DNA from: Phocaeicola coprophilus
Lineage (GTDB): Bacteria; Bacteroidota; Bacteroidia; Bacteroidales; Bacteroidaceae
NCBI GenBank assembly: GCA_016900015.1
Contig: JACJJM010000004.1
Location: 62,001 to 126,000, forward strand
Length of the DNA: 64,000 nt
Reading direction: 5' to 3'
The position numbers and the translations under genes were made by a program. The notes below the pieces were generated by a model. It saw only the letters and a list, made by a program, of their open reading frames with translations. It searched no databases and was not told the DNA's origin. Positions 42,797 through 52,016 of the stretch are shown here, in pieces. Numbering within the stretch: position 1 is the first letter of the stretch; each line of letters begins with the position of its first letter.

Positions 42797-43543
42797 TTAA
42801 TCCTCATCATTTGTCGGCAGCGCGGCAAGTGCCTCAGCAGCAGACAAAATCTTAGGATTGACACAATCCTCGATAATGTGACCGTCGCGCAAGCGGATGT
42901 TCCGGCTGCTATATTGGGATATTTCCGGATTATGAGTCACAAAGACAATCGTACGCCCGGCAGCATGCAGTTCCTGAAACAGAACCAAAATCTCAAAAGA
43001 CGTACGCGTATCCAAGTTACCGGTCGCTTCATCGGCAAGAATCACAGCCGGATTATTGACCAGCGCACGGGCTATGGCCACGCGCTGCATCTGTCCTCCC
43101 GACATTTGGTTTGATTTATGTTCCAAGCGGTCGCCCAGTCCCACACGCTCCAGCGCATCGATAGCACGCTGCCTACGCTCCGAAGCATTTACCGCAGGAT
43201 TATACATCAGCGGTAATTCCACATTTTCGACGGCTGTGGTCTTAGGTAACAAGTTATAACTTTGAAATACAAATCCTATCTTGCGATTGCGCAAGATGGC
43301 ACGTTCGGGCTTCGTCATCTTCTTGACCGAAATACCGTCAAGATAATACTCTCCGGCTGTGGGTGTGTCCAAGCATCCCAATATATTCAATAAGGTGGAC
43401 TTGCCAGAACCGGAAGTACCCATAATGGTGACAAACTCTCCTTCTTCGATGGAAAACGAGACACCACGCAATGCATGGACCGTTTCGTCACCCACCTGAA
43501 AGTTTCGTTTGATGTCTTGTATGTCAATGACAGTCTTAACCAT
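42797..43543 (-). CDS. macB: MacB-type ABC transporter ATPase
   Basis: 248 aa cytoplasmic ATPase of the LolD/MacB family. Walker [11 protein letters not shown] near residue 41, Q-loop [10 protein letters not shown], signature [15 protein letters not shown], Walker [13 protein letters not shown], switch His in VFVTHNPEI. It lies between the adaptor (5 nt upstream) and the permease (31 nt downstream). Confidence 0.94.
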   Translation of the reverse strand: MVKTVIDIQDIKRNFQVGDETVHALRGVSFSIEEGEFVTIMGTSGSGKSTLLNILGCLDTPTAGEYYLDGISVKKMTKPERAILRNRKIGFVFQSYNLLPKTTAVENVELPLMYNPAVNASERRQRAIDALERVGLGDRLEHKSNQMSGGQMQRVAIARALVNNPAVILADEATGNLDTRTSFEILVLFQELHAAGRTIVFVTHNPEISQYSSRNIRLRDGHIIEDCVNPKILSAAEALAALPTNDED

Positions 43544-43548
43544 AATAA

Positions 43549-44781
43549 TTATTTCTTGTCATTCTTCTTATTCTTGTCTCTATCTGGAGGCCCTGGCATG
43601 AACGGACTTCTTTCACTCTGTGATGATGATTCTTCGACATTCGCAGACATATTGGTTTCTGCTTCGCTGACAATGGTCAAACCTTCCTCAACACCACCCA
43701 GAATTTCTGTATTAATACCATCACTTAAACCGATTGTCACAGGATGTGCCTTAAATACATGATTCTCATACGTCCACACTTTATGCTCGCCTTCACAATC
43801 CTCCACCACATCGTCGCTTCCCAACATAGGTTGTTCGGGTATAAAACGCAAGGCCTTACTCGGGACACAGAGCACCCCTTTCTTATCCAATGTGTAGATG
43901 TTGACATTGGCCGTCAAACGCGGTTTCAACTTCAAATCCGGGTTATCCGCCGAGATGACCACTTCATAGGTCACGACCGTCTCGCTCGATGTCGAAGTGC
44001 TTGACGTGCTGCTGCTCTTGCTACTGCCCAAACGAACCTGGGTCACCCGTCCTTCAAAAGTGTCTTCCGGATAAGCATCCACCGTGAACGTCACACGCTG
44101 TCCTTCCTTCACACCGCCTATGTCTGCTTCATCCACATCTACCACAACTTGCATTTTTGTCAAGTCCGCTGCAATGGTAAAGAGGGTCGGAGTTTCAAAA
44201 CCGGAAGCCACAGTCTGCCCTTCCTCTACATCACGGCTGGTGACCACCCCGTTGATCGGGGAAGTAATGATGGCGTACGACAAATTGCGCTGTGCATTGT
44301 TATAAGCTGCCCGGCTGCTTTCCAGGCTGCTCTTGGCACGCTGATAATTATAGAGATTCTCTTCATATTCCGTATCGCTAATCAAACCTTTCTCATGCAA
44401 CTGCTGATTTCGTTTGTAATTGCGTTCCTGGTATTCAAACTCGGCTTTTGCCCCATCGTAAGTGCCCTTAGCCGATTCCAGTTCATTCTGCAAAGGCACC
44501 TTATCCATCTCAGCTATGAGTTGCCCCTCTTTCACGACAGAATTGTAATCCACATAAATCTTGTCAATGATACCTGACACCTGTGTACCGACCTCGACTT
44601 CTGTCACCGGCTCAATGTTACCGGTTGCAGTAATGGATGTACTGATGTCACTCTTCTTTACTTGTGTAGTAGAGAACGTAATCAAGTTTTTCTTCTTTGC
44701 TCCTCCAAAAAGCCAGTAACCGCCTCCGGCTATGACAGCCACTGCGATGACTCCGGCTATGAGCTTCTGTTTATTGTTCAT
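43549..44781 (-). CDS. macA: MacA/HlyD-type periplasmic adaptor
   Basis: 410 aa membrane-fusion protein. One N-terminal membrane anchor (LIAGVIAVAVIAGGGYWLF), the lipoyl-like halves (EVEVGTQVSGIIDKIYVDYNSVVKEGQLIAEMD and SPINGVVTSRDVEEGQTV) around an alpha-helical hairpin (about 105-165), and a beta barrel. A Ser/Thr run near residue 255 and a charged C-terminal tail (GPPDRDKNKKNDKK) are unusual extras. It bridges MacB and the TolC-like channel. Confidence 0.93.
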   Translation of the reverse strand: MNNKQKLIAGVIAVAVIAGGGYWLFGGAKKKNLITFSTTQVKKSDISTSITATGNIEPVTEVEVGTQVSGIIDKIYVDYNSVVKEGQLIAEMDKVPLQNELESAKGTYDGAKAEFEYQERNYKRNQQLHEKGLISDTEYEENLYNYQRAKSSLESSRAAYNNAQRNLSYAIITSPINGVVTSRDVEEGQTVASGFETPTLFTIAADLTKMQVVVDVDEADIGGVKEGQRVTFTVDAYPEDTFEGRVTQVRLGSSKSSSTSSTSTSSETVVTYEVVISADNPDLKLKPRLTANVNIYTLDKKGVLCVPSKALRFIPEQPMLGSDDVVEDCEGEHKVWTYENHVFKAHPVTIGLSDGINTEILGGVEEGLTIVSEAETNMSANVEESSSQSERSPFMPGPPDRDKNKKNDKK

Positions 44782-44805
44782 ATCTTAGTGATGTGAGTTT
44801 GTTTA

Positions 44806-46155
44806 TTATAGTTCGATTTGATTGCCTGCATAGAACTCCAGCAGGACACGGTTCAGAATAGCCATATATTTGGCTTGCACACGTTGCTGCTGCGCACTCA
44901 TCAGATTATTCTTTTCCGTAAGAAGTTCCACCGTGTTCACCATGCCCAGCTTAAACTGCTCGTTGACCAGCTCATAGCTGCTCTGACTACTCTTCAAAGT
45001 GGCATCAGCCGCTACAAACTGCTGCTGGGCATTGGAAGCGTCCAACCACATGGATTCAATCTCCCGGTAGAGTTCCTTCTGATCGTTGGTCAAGTCCAGC
45101 TTACTGCTTTCATATTGCAACTTGGCTTTTTCGACAGCACTCTTCGTCTCCCGGTTACTGAAAATGGGCAGGCTGAGCGTCAGCCCGATGGAGTTGTTCC
45201 ACCCACGCTTCACTTGCTCGGAGAATGAAAAATCGTTTCCTGTCGTATGATTCGTTCCGATGCCCGCACTTAAATTCAGTGTCGGCAGGTATCCGGCCTT
45301 GGCCATCCGGACACTCAAGTCTGCCGACTGGATATTCAGTTTCCCGCTTTGTATTTCCGGACGGAGTGCCAATGCGGCATTGTAAATATCAGCCTTGTTT
45401 GGGATGGGGGAAAGCACCTTCGTCTCATCCAGTTCGGGAATGGCCAAAGTAAACTCTTGTTCCCCGTCCAGCTCAAGCAACTGTTTAAGCTGAAGTTTAT
45501 AGTCTGCAAGCGTCGATTGGGCAGTGACCAACTGGTAGTTGTCATTGCTCACCTGGGATTCGAGCTGCGCCAGCTCACTTTTTGAGATTTCTCCTGCGGC
45601 CAGCAGCTCCTTGCCCCGCTCATACTGTGCCCTGCTCAGCTCCAATGTGCCTTCATTAATCTGCACGGATTCTGCAGCATACAGGATTTGCACATAGAGC
45701 TGGGTTATCTGCTCCTGCAGATTGTTTTCCTGCTCCGCCACGGTCAGCTCGGCCGTCTCCTGGGCCAGCTGTTGCTGTTTGATGGTCTTCAGGCGACGGC
45801 CTCCATTCCACACGGTCCACTGGGCATCCAGCCCATAGTTGCCCGTGTAAGAAGTCTTACTGGAACTGCTGATGATTTCCGTACCGCTCACCATGCTGCT
45901 TGTTTCCTGATAGGGACGGTTCATCACATTGTGCCCCGTGCTGAATGACAAGCTCGGAAATAATGCCGCCTTGGCCGTCTTCACATCCACCTTACTCTCT
46001 TCCAGCGAAAGCCGATTCTGCTGCAACTGGATGTTTTGCTCCAAAGCATAACGGATGCAGTCATTCAATGTCCACACCTTGGATTCCTGGGCCATCGACG
46101 ACAAGGGTGAAGCCATGGCCAGCAAAGCGACCGCATGTAAGAAGTTATGTTTCAT
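44806..46155 (-). CDS. tolC: TolC-family outer-membrane channel
   Basis: 449 aa, signal peptide (HAVALLAMASPLSSMAQ), then two outer membrane efflux protein repeats with long amphipathic helices (WTLNDCIRYALEQNIQLQQNRLSLEESKVDVKTAKAAL starts repeat 1; LALRPEIQSGKLNIQSADLSVRMAKAGYLPTLNLSAG starts repeat 2). First gene of the pump-regulator operon. Divergent from ribE; I cannot assign its promoter with confidence. Confidence 0.94.
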   Translation of the reverse strand: MKHNFLHAVALLAMASPLSSMAQESKVWTLNDCIRYALEQNIQLQQNRLSLEESKVDVKTAKAALFPSLSFSTGHNVMNRPYQETSSMVSGTEIISSSSKTSYTGNYGLDAQWTVWNGGRRLKTIKQQQLAQETAELTVAEQENNLQEQITQLYVQILYAAESVQINEGTLELSRAQYERGKELLAAGEISKSELAQLESQVSNDNYQLVTAQSTLADYKLQLKQLLELDGEQEFTLAIPELDETKVLSPIPNKADIYNAALALRPEIQSGKLNIQSADLSVRMAKAGYLPTLNLSAGIGTNHTTGNDFSFSEQVKRGWNNSIGLTLSLPIFSNRETKSAVEKAKLQYESSKLDLTNDQKELYREIESMWLDASNAQQQFVAADATLKSSQSSYELVNEQFKLGMVNTVELLTEKNNLMSAQQQRVQAKYMAILNRVLLEFYAGNQIEL

Positions 46156-46336
46156 TCTGATTAACTTTTAAACGTTTTCACGAAACAAAAATAATCCGGA
46201 TTCTCTTCGCGCGCAACAAAAATAGACTTCTTCCGCCTTTTTGTCGGCAAATACCAGCTTTTTCCCGACAAGAGGGAAAGGGGCAAAAAACATCACAATC
46301 AGGAACCGTTCGCTTCCATGCCTCGATAACATTGCT

Positions 46337-46344
46337 TACCTTTG
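46337..46344 (+). promoter_or_regulatory. ribE -7 promoter element
   Basis: TACCTTTG, 38 nt before the ribE start. The -33 box is unclear. I see no FMN riboswitch in the short leader. Confidence 0.55.
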
Positions 46345-46382
46345 CCATGCAATATTAATCACTTTTTAAAGCAAAACACATT

Positions 46383-46994
46383 ATGTTCTCAGGAATTGTA
46401 GAAGAATATGCCGAGGTCGTTCGCGTGGAGAAAGACCAGGAGAACCTGCACCTCACACTGAAATGCTCATTTGTCGACGAACTGAAGATCGACCAAAGCG
46501 TGTCGCACAACGGCGTCTGCCTGACCGTGGTGAAAATCGAAAACGGCACATACACCGTGACTGCCATGCGTGAGACCATCGAGCGCTCGAACATCGGCCT
46601 GCTCCAGGCTGGCGACAAAGTCAATGTCGAACGCAGCATGATGATGAACGGACGGCTCGACGGACACATCGTGCAGGGACACGTCGACCTGACGGCCGAA
46701 TGCATCGACATCAAAGACGCCGACGGCAGCTGGTATTACACCTTTAAATATCCCTTCGACCGCGAGCTGGCCCAACGCGGCTACATGACAGTGGACAAAG
46801 GCTCGGTGACGGTCAACGGCGTGAGCCTCACGGTGTGCAACCCGACGGAAGACACCTTCCAAGTGGCCATCATCCCATACACCTACGAACACACCAACTT
46901 CCACACATTCCGCGTGGGCAGCATCGTAAACATCGAGTTCGACATCTTGGGCAAATACATCAGCCGCATCATGCAGCTCTCGTCGGGGAGATAG
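46383..46994 (+). CDS. ribE: riboflavin synthase, alpha chain
   Basis: Makes riboflavin from two 6,7-dimethyl-8-ribityllumazine molecules; 203 aa, normal length. Two lumazine-binding repeats: residues 1-97 starting MFSGIVEEYAEV with VSHNGVCLTV, and 98-203 starting DGHIVQGHVDLTAECID with VTVNGVSLTV. Stands alone; other rib genes are not in the window. Confidence 0.96.
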   Translation: MFSGIVEEYAEVVRVEKDQENLHLTLKCSFVDELKIDQSVSHNGVCLTVVKIENGTYTVTAMRETIERSNIGLLQAGDKVNVERSMMMNGRLDGHIVQGHVDLTAECIDIKDADGSWYYTFKYPFDRELAQRGYMTVDKGSVTVNGVSLTVCNPTEDTFQVAIIPYTYEHTNFHTFRVGSIVNIEFDILGKYISRIMQLSSGR

Positions 46995-47019
46995 ACCGAC
47001 TGAACACAAACCAGTCACA

Positions 47020-47089
47020 GAGACGCGGAGACACAGAGTAGACAGGTCGTAGACCTATGAAGGAAAACACGCTGTGGCTCCGTGTCTCT
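47020..47089 (+). terminator. ribE terminator-like hairpin
   Basis: An 18-bp stem with two mismatches (47020-47037 with 47072-47089) enclosing a second hairpin AGGTC-GTA-GACCT (47044-47056), then a T-rich tail. The 5' arm has a 12-nt quasi-repeat (CACAGAGACGCGGAGACACAGAG pattern). Confidence 0.6.
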
Positions 47090-47288
47090 TTCTTTAATCC
47101 ATCCCCGGACGGAGTATAATCCTATTTGTAAATTTTCCTCCAAGACCATCCTTTCCTTCCCCACCTGTCCACACCCTCCTGCAGACCGCATGTGACAGGC
47201 TTTTTGAGGCTTCAAAGTTCAGTGACGGACTTAGCTCTGTTCAGTCTGACAAGGTATTGATTTATAACAAAAATATAGCATAAAGACG

Positions 47289-47320
47289 GTCCGGGAGCGG
47301 AATCATTTCCGCCCTCGGAC
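47289..47320. terminator. strong hairpin in the islet
   Basis: A 14-bp stem with one mismatch and one wobble (47289-47302 with 47307-47320) and a 4-nt loop. It stands before the headless fragment; its owner is unclear. Confidence 0.45.
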
Positions 47321-47424
47321 TGAGTTAATAGCTACCATCAGCGAAAATTATTCCTGACGAAAACAACAAGAAATAAGGCCCTTAGTCGTTAAAATAAATC
47401 CATTATTCACATCCTCGCTCATAG

Positions 47425-48126
47425 AAAATCACCCGCACTATTGATATTGTCGTTTCCCAAAAAAGCTCAATCATCACAATCGGTGGTAATCATCCCTATT
47501 ACCAATGGGGACACAAGGACCCGTTCCGCCCGTCCAACGGTGTGAACGGCAATAAAATATGGTATGATGCAAACGGCACATCTTCTGCCAATAATGTAAA
47601 AGTGGAGTCATTTTCTCCGTATGGTACAGAATGTATTAGAAACTATATACTTAAGCCTGATGTAATGCAAAAGAATAAAGAGGGAGACAATGCCTACTAC
47701 AACCTATGGGACGCCAACAACAATACGTATTCTACAAATGACAACCAGGTCGTCAAAACCATTTACGATCCCTGCCCTGTCGGCTTCAAGCTTCCTGCCA
47801 GCAATGCATTTACGGGATTTACAACCACAGGAAGCAATACCTCTAATAATTATCCTGCCAATGGAATTTGGGACAGTACGCGCAATGGTTGGAACTTCTA
47901 CGCCCAAGCCAACAGGGCCGGACAACTGATTTTCTTTCCTGCATCGGGTACTCGAAACTATATTGACGGCAAAGTTAGCCTCATTAACAGCGACGGCCTC
48001 TACTGGTCGACTGGACCGCACAACCAAAGTAGCGGATGGCGCTTGAACTTCAGGTCGTCGTATGTGAATCCTTTGGGCAACTACTACCGTTCTGCAGGGT
48101 ACGGTCTGCGTCCTGTCAAAGAATAG
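47425..48126 (+). pseudogene. 5'-truncated surface-protein fragment (FISUMP/fimbrillin-like C terminus)
   Basis: An open frame from the stop at 47422 to 48126 without a plausible start; a GTG at 47542 sits inside the conserved part. Upstream of it, codons 47425-47541 already read as protein (VVSQKSSIITIGGNHPYYQWGHKDPF), a typical segment before the C-terminal domain. The domain (YDPCPVGFKLPASNAFTGF, GLYWSTGPHNQSSGWRLNF, GYGLRPVKE) resembles Bacteroides surface proteins with the Fibrobacter-type major domain. It is probably the tail of a larger lost gene. Confidence 0.75.
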
Positions 48127-48242
48127 ACAGTGCATTGTGAATGTGTAAGACGTATTGAACGTAACTGAATGAATATAAGACCAATCTTATTGAAAACAAA
48201 ATTTACAACCGCTGCAAACAAACATAAGTTAAAAGACAGAAA

Positions 48243-48494
48243 ATGGAAAAAGAACACCAACTATTGACTTTATCCGACTGCATGGGCGGCAAAGGAGGAT
48301 GGTTCTTTAACTCCAGTTTTGGAGACCTCTTTTACCAGCTGTTCCGCAAGCTTCCCAGCGTGCGGATGCTCAGGTTTAAAGTAGACCGCAGTGTGAAAGA
48401 CGAAGTGTGCGCCGCGTTCGGCGATGAGGAGTGTTTCGAGTTTCTGGAACATATCAAAGGAGACTGGTCTATCGAGTCAGACCATTCGCGGTAG
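48243..48494 (+). CDS. small protein of unknown function
   Basis: 83 aa, no signal peptide, mixed charged and aromatic: MGGKGGWFFNSSFGDLFYQLFRKLP and DEECFEFLEHIKGDW. I do not recognise it. It is preceded by an A-rich leader (TTAAAAGACAGAAA). Coding status rests on length, start context and position. Confidence 0.5.
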   Translation: MEKEHQLLTLSDCMGGKGGWFFNSSFGDLFYQLFRKLPSVRMLRFKVDRSVKDEVCAAFGDEECFEFLEHIKGDWSIESDHSR

Positions 48495-48584
48495 CCTTAC
48501 ATAATGAACAAGGCAAGATGAGGTTAAGGGTATTGTGATGCCGATGCTACCTGCGTTGTTATAGATGGATTCTCCATGCCATCA

Positions 48585-48869
48585 TCACCTCCATGCAAAA
48601 AACATTGTCAGACAACCGATTATCGCTATGCTGACCAACACAATCTGAATCCTGCGGCGCGTCTCAGGCGTGCAGTCGTCGAAAATCCAAGTCTCGCTGC
48701 GGCTGAACTGCCAATGGCACGCCCATTTCCACCGGAGCAGCAACCCTGCGAACCACAGGGCAAGCAGACCGGATGCAAACAGCAACCCGTATTTCGGGTG
48801 AGCCTGCACCCACTCAAAAAATGAACCCACCTTATTGTTTATTACCTCGTACATATCAATAACTGTCAT
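48585..48869 (-). CDS. two-helix membrane protein, possibly Imm17-like immunity protein
   Basis: 94 aa. Transmembrane helices near 28-46 (YGLLFASGLLALWFAGLLL) and 74-92 (IQIVLVSIAIIGCLTMFFA), with a loop between them (WQFSRSETWIFDDCTPETRRR). The helix-loop-helix layout recalls immunity protein 17, a membrane immunity family in Bacteroidetes, but no toxin gene is nearby and the match is by architecture only. A possible -7 TACTTTTG lies at 48898-48905 on the minus strand. Confidence 0.6.
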   Translation of the reverse strand: MTVIDMYEVINNKVGSFFEWVQAHPKYGLLFASGLLALWFAGLLLRWKWACHWQFSRSETWIFDDCTPETRRRIQIVLVSIAIIGCLTMFFAWR

Positions 48870-49009
48870 AGCGTTATAATTAAAAAGATTCCAAATACAA
48901 AAGTAATGATTCCCGCTTACTTAATCACCACTTTATCCCCCAAACACACAATGATGGGTGTTCCCTTTCTGCCATAAAAACAGTATTTTTGTAAAAACGG
49001 AAATCAGCA

Positions 49010-49402
49010 ATGGCTTTCAAACGAAAATATAAGTTCAATATCATTGACTATCTATATTACGCGGGGCGCATACGGCGTATCCACAAGTGGCATATGCCGT
49101 TGGAAACCATATTCTTTGCTATTTTCGGTTATATCCCTCCATTTCTCATAATGAGATTCCTGGCACAGATAATACCGTTGTGGCTGCTATTATTTTTATT
49201 TTTCGGCTGGATGTGGGTAGAAACGGAGATATTTTCAATGATTGAGAAAAACTACTTCACCAAAACGAGGGAGCGTGCCTATTACCGCCGATACCCTGAA
49301 AGAAAGGATAAAAACTACTTCTGGCTTCAGTTGCTATTGCCGCTTTGCCTGTATCCGATCGATATAGGTATAATCCTTTGGCTTTTCCTTGTGTATCAAT
49401 GA
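49010..49402 (+). CDS. membrane protein of unknown function
   Basis: 130 aa with about three hydrophobic segments (near 32-46, 56-70 and 107-128) separated by a basic loop (KTRERAYYRRYPERKDKNY). No family recognised. A -7-like TATTTTTG is at 48984-48991. Part of the islet of small genes between ribE and pyrB. Confidence 0.65.
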   Translation: MAFKRKYKFNIIDYLYYAGRIRRIHKWHMPLETIFFAIFGYIPPFLIMRFLAQIIPLWLLLFLFFGWMWVETEIFSMIEKNYFTKTRERAYYRRYPERKDKNYFWLQLLLPLCLYPIDIGIILWLFLVYQ

Positions 49403-49496
49403 ATGGGAAGAGAAATAACGATTGAAACTATGATATTATAAGTAGGTACTCATATTTTATATTATATTTAAACACGATATATTCATTCAACTTACC

Positions 49497-49832
49497 ATGA
49501 GCAAAATTTCAACAATCATCCCAATCATATTACTATGTGGTTGCAGTTCCATGAAACATTACTGTGTGTTTCAATATGACAATGGTGACGACTACATACG
49601 TGACGGCATGTATCGTATTGTGGATAAAAAAGGACGTATCGGATATGCACACCAAAATGGCAAGACAGTCATAAAACCTCGCTTTGCCTTCGGCTTTCCA
49701 TTTGAGAACGGAAAGGCCAAAGTCACGGATAAGGGAAAAATGAAGAAAGTGCCAGGCTCGGGTGGTGAATATCACTATTGGGAAAGCGACGAATGGTATT
49801 ACATCGATAAGAAAGGGAACAAGACTGAATAA
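49497..49832 (+). CDS. WG-repeat lipoprotein
   Basis: 111 aa. Signal with lipobox Cys at residue 16 (LLCGC). The mature part has WG/KWG-like repeat units (YRIVDKKGRIGYAHQNGKTVIKPRFAFGFPFENGKAKV and EWYYIDKKGNKTE), a small beta-propeller-type module often found near toxin/immunity loci. Short for the family, so maybe a single-module form. Confidence 0.75.
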   Translation: MSKISTIIPIILLCGCSSMKHYCVFQYDNGDDYIRDGMYRIVDKKGRIGYAHQNGKTVIKPRFAFGFPFENGKAKVTDKGKMKKVPGSGGEYHYWESDEWYYIDKKGNKTE

Positions 49833-49973
49833 GAACATAGTCAGCTTATTATAAAAGCACATATAGTTTCACCCACCAATCAGGGCGAAAAGTTATTGTG
49901 GAAAAAATGCGTTGTACTTTTATTTTTTGTCTAACTTTACATCTCGATAATTATAACACCTTTGATTATTGAT

Positions 49974-50903
49974 ATGGAAAATAGAAGTTTAGTAACTATT
50001 GCAAATCATTCCAAAGAGAAAATTCTCTATCTCTTGGAAATGGCCAAAGAGTTTGAAAAACGTCCGAACCGAAAAATTCTTGATGGAAAAGTCGTTGCAA
50101 CCTTGTTTTTCGAGCCTTCGACACGCACCCGACTGAGTTTCGAAACAGCAGTCAACCGCTTGGGAGGACGTGTCATCGGCTTCACAGATGCATCGACCAC
50201 CAGCTCCTCTAAAGGCGAAACGCTGAAAGACACCATTCTGATGGTCAGCAACTATGCCGACCTCATCGTGATGAGGCACTATCTGGAAGGCGCAGCACGC
50301 TATGCCAGCGAAGTGGCTCCTATACCTATTATTAATGCTGGTGACGGCGCCAACCAGCATCCATCACAAACCATGCTCGACTTGTATTCCATCTACAAGA
50401 CCCAAGGCACACTCGAAAACTTGCAAATCTATATGGTCGGCGACCTGAAATACGGACGCACAGTTCACTCTCTTCTCATGGCAATGCGCCATTTCAATCC
50501 TACTTTCCATTTCATTGCACCCAAAGAGTTGGCAATGCCCGAAGAATACAAGCTCTACTGCCAGCAACACGGCATCAGCTACGTGGAACACGAAGATTTC
50601 AATGAAGATGTCATCGCTGGAGCAGACATCCTCTACATGACCCGTGTGCAAAGAGAACGTTTCACAGACCTGATGGAATACGAGCGGGTGAAAGACGTCT
50701 ACATCCTCAAAGCCAATATGCTCAAAAAGGCAAAAGACAACATGAAAATCCTCCATCCCCTGCCACGTGTCAATGAAATCGCATACGACGTGGACACGGA
50801 CCCTCATGCATACTACATCCAACAAGCCCGCAACGGACTCTTCGCACGCGAAGCTCTGATCTGCGACGTACTGGGCATTACTCTTGACGAAGTTAAACAA
50901 TAA
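49974..50903 (+). CDS. pyrB: aspartate carbamoyltransferase, catalytic chain
   Basis: First committed step of pyrimidine synthesis: carbamoyl phosphate plus aspartate to carbamoyl aspartate. 309 aa from the ATG at 49974 ([17 protein letters not shown]); an in-frame ATG at 49962 is less likely. Carbamoyl-phosphate motif [12 protein letters not shown] near residues 46-57, the 80s-loop [24 protein letters not shown], and aspartate-site HPLPRVNEI. pyrI follows 19 nt downstream. Confidence 0.97.
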   Translation: MENRSLVTIANHSKEKILYLLEMAKEFEKRPNRKILDGKVVATLFFEPSTRTRLSFETAVNRLGGRVIGFTDASTTSSSKGETLKDTILMVSNYADLIVMRHYLEGAARYASEVAPIPIINAGDGANQHPSQTMLDLYSIYKTQGTLENLQIYMVGDLKYGRTVHSLLMAMRHFNPTFHFIAPKELAMPEEYKLYCQQHGISYVEHEDFNEDVIAGADILYMTRVQRERFTDLMEYERVKDVYILKANMLKKAKDNMKILHPLPRVNEIAYDVDTDPHAYYIQQARNGLFAREALICDVLGITLDEVKQ

Positions 50904-50922
50904 AAGGCGACTCAATAACATC

Positions 50923-51384
50923 ATGAACGAAAATAAGCAAGCTTTGCAAGTAGCCGCTCTCAAAGACGGCACTGTCATCGACCATATCCCTACGGACAAA
51001 CTTTTTCAGGTCGTATCCCTGCTCGGCATCGAGCACATGGACACCAACGTGACCATTGGATTCAATCTTGACAGCAAGAAGCTGGGCAAGAAAGGCATCA
51101 TCAAAGTGGCTGACAAATTCTTCAGCGATGAAGAAATCAACCGCATCTCTGTCATCGCCCCCAATGTGAAACTCAATATCATCCACGATTACGAAGTGGT
51201 CGAGAAAAAAGAAGTGTGCATGCCCGATGAACTGAAAGGCATCGTGAAATGTCCCAATCCGAAGTGTATCACCAATAATGAACCGATGCAGACATGGTTT
51301 CACGTCGTGGATAAGGAACATGGCATACTGAAATGCCACTATTGTGAAAAAGAACAACATAAAGAAAACATCAAGCTCCTGTAA
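50923..51384 (+). CDS. pyrI: aspartate carbamoyltransferase, regulatory chain
   Basis: Allosteric nucleotide-binding subunit of ATCase, 153 aa from the ATG at 50923. The N-terminal domain ([16 protein letters not shown]) binds CTP/ATP. The C-terminal zinc domain has four Cys: KCPNPKC and KCHYCEKE. Its stop is 10 nt before the flavin reductase start. Co-transcribed with pyrB. Confidence 0.97.
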   Translation: MNENKQALQVAALKDGTVIDHIPTDKLFQVVSLLGIEHMDTNVTIGFNLDSKKLGKKGIIKVADKFFSDEEINRISVIAPNVKLNIIHDYEVVEKKEVCMPDELKGIVKCPNPKCITNNEPMQTWFHVVDKEHGILKCHYCEKEQHKENIKLL

Positions 51385-51394
51385 CCGCTGCCCC

Positions 51395-51961
51395 ATGAAA
51401 CAAGACTGGAAACCGGGAACGATGATCTACCCCCTGCCTGCCATCCTCGTCAGCTGCGGAAGCACCGCAGAGGAATACAACCTCATCACCGTGGCATGGA
51501 CGGGCACTCTCTGCACCAATCCCCCGATGTGCTACATATCCGTACGCCCCGAACGTCACTCCTACGCCATCATCAAAAAGAATATGGAGTTTGTGCTCAA
51601 CCTGACGACGGAAGATATGGCATTCGCAACTGACTGGTGCGGCGTACGCTCCGGACGTGACTACGACAAGTTTGAAGAGATGAGGCTCACTCCGGGCAAA
51701 GCAACTATCGTAAGTGCCCCCATCGTGGAAGAATCTCCTCTCAACATCGAATGCCGGGTAAAAGAAATCATTTCGTTAGGTTCACACGACATGTTCATAG
51801 CAGAAGTTGTAAATGTACGGGCTGATGAACGCTACTTGAATCCTCAAACCGGGAAATTCGAACTTTCAGAAAGTCACCCCTTGGTCTATCTGCATGGTGC
51901 TTATTATGGCTTAGGGAAAAAGATTGGTAAATTTGGATGGTCCGTAGAGAAAAAACAGTAG
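51395..51961 (+). CDS. flavin reductase family protein (FMN-binding split barrel)
   Basis: 188 aa. Flavin-reductase-like domain: PLPAILVSCGSTAEEYNLITVAWTGTLCTNPPMCYISVRPERHSYAIIKKN, where the Thr/Cys-rich loop binds FMN, and EFVLNLTTEDMA. The start at 51395 follows the pyrI stop; an earlier in-frame ATG at 51344 overlaps pyrI. Possibly supplies reduced flavin or acts as an oxidoreductase; substrate unknown. Confidence 0.9.
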   Translation: MKQDWKPGTMIYPLPAILVSCGSTAEEYNLITVAWTGTLCTNPPMCYISVRPERHSYAIIKKNMEFVLNLTTEDMAFATDWCGVRSGRDYDKFEEMRLTPGKATIVSAPIVEESPLNIECRVKEIISLGSHDMFIAEVVNVRADERYLNPQTGKFELSESHPLVYLHGAYYGLGKKIGKFGWSVEKKQ

Positions 51962-52016
51962 ATTTGCAGTATTGATATAACAAACATATTCCATAAAACT
52001 TATATTAAAAAAGAAC

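Larger units (their letters stand above)
46995..47424. other. 430-nt intergenic region after ribE
   Basis: Holds the ribE terminator-like hairpin (47020-47089) and a second strong hairpin (47289-47320). No gene is recognisable. The stop at 47422-47424 marks the upstream limit of the headless fragment that follows. Confidence 0.55.

Noticed and set aside
46155-46382. FMN riboswitch before ribE
   Set aside because: The leader is too short and lacks the conserved FMN aptamer boxes.
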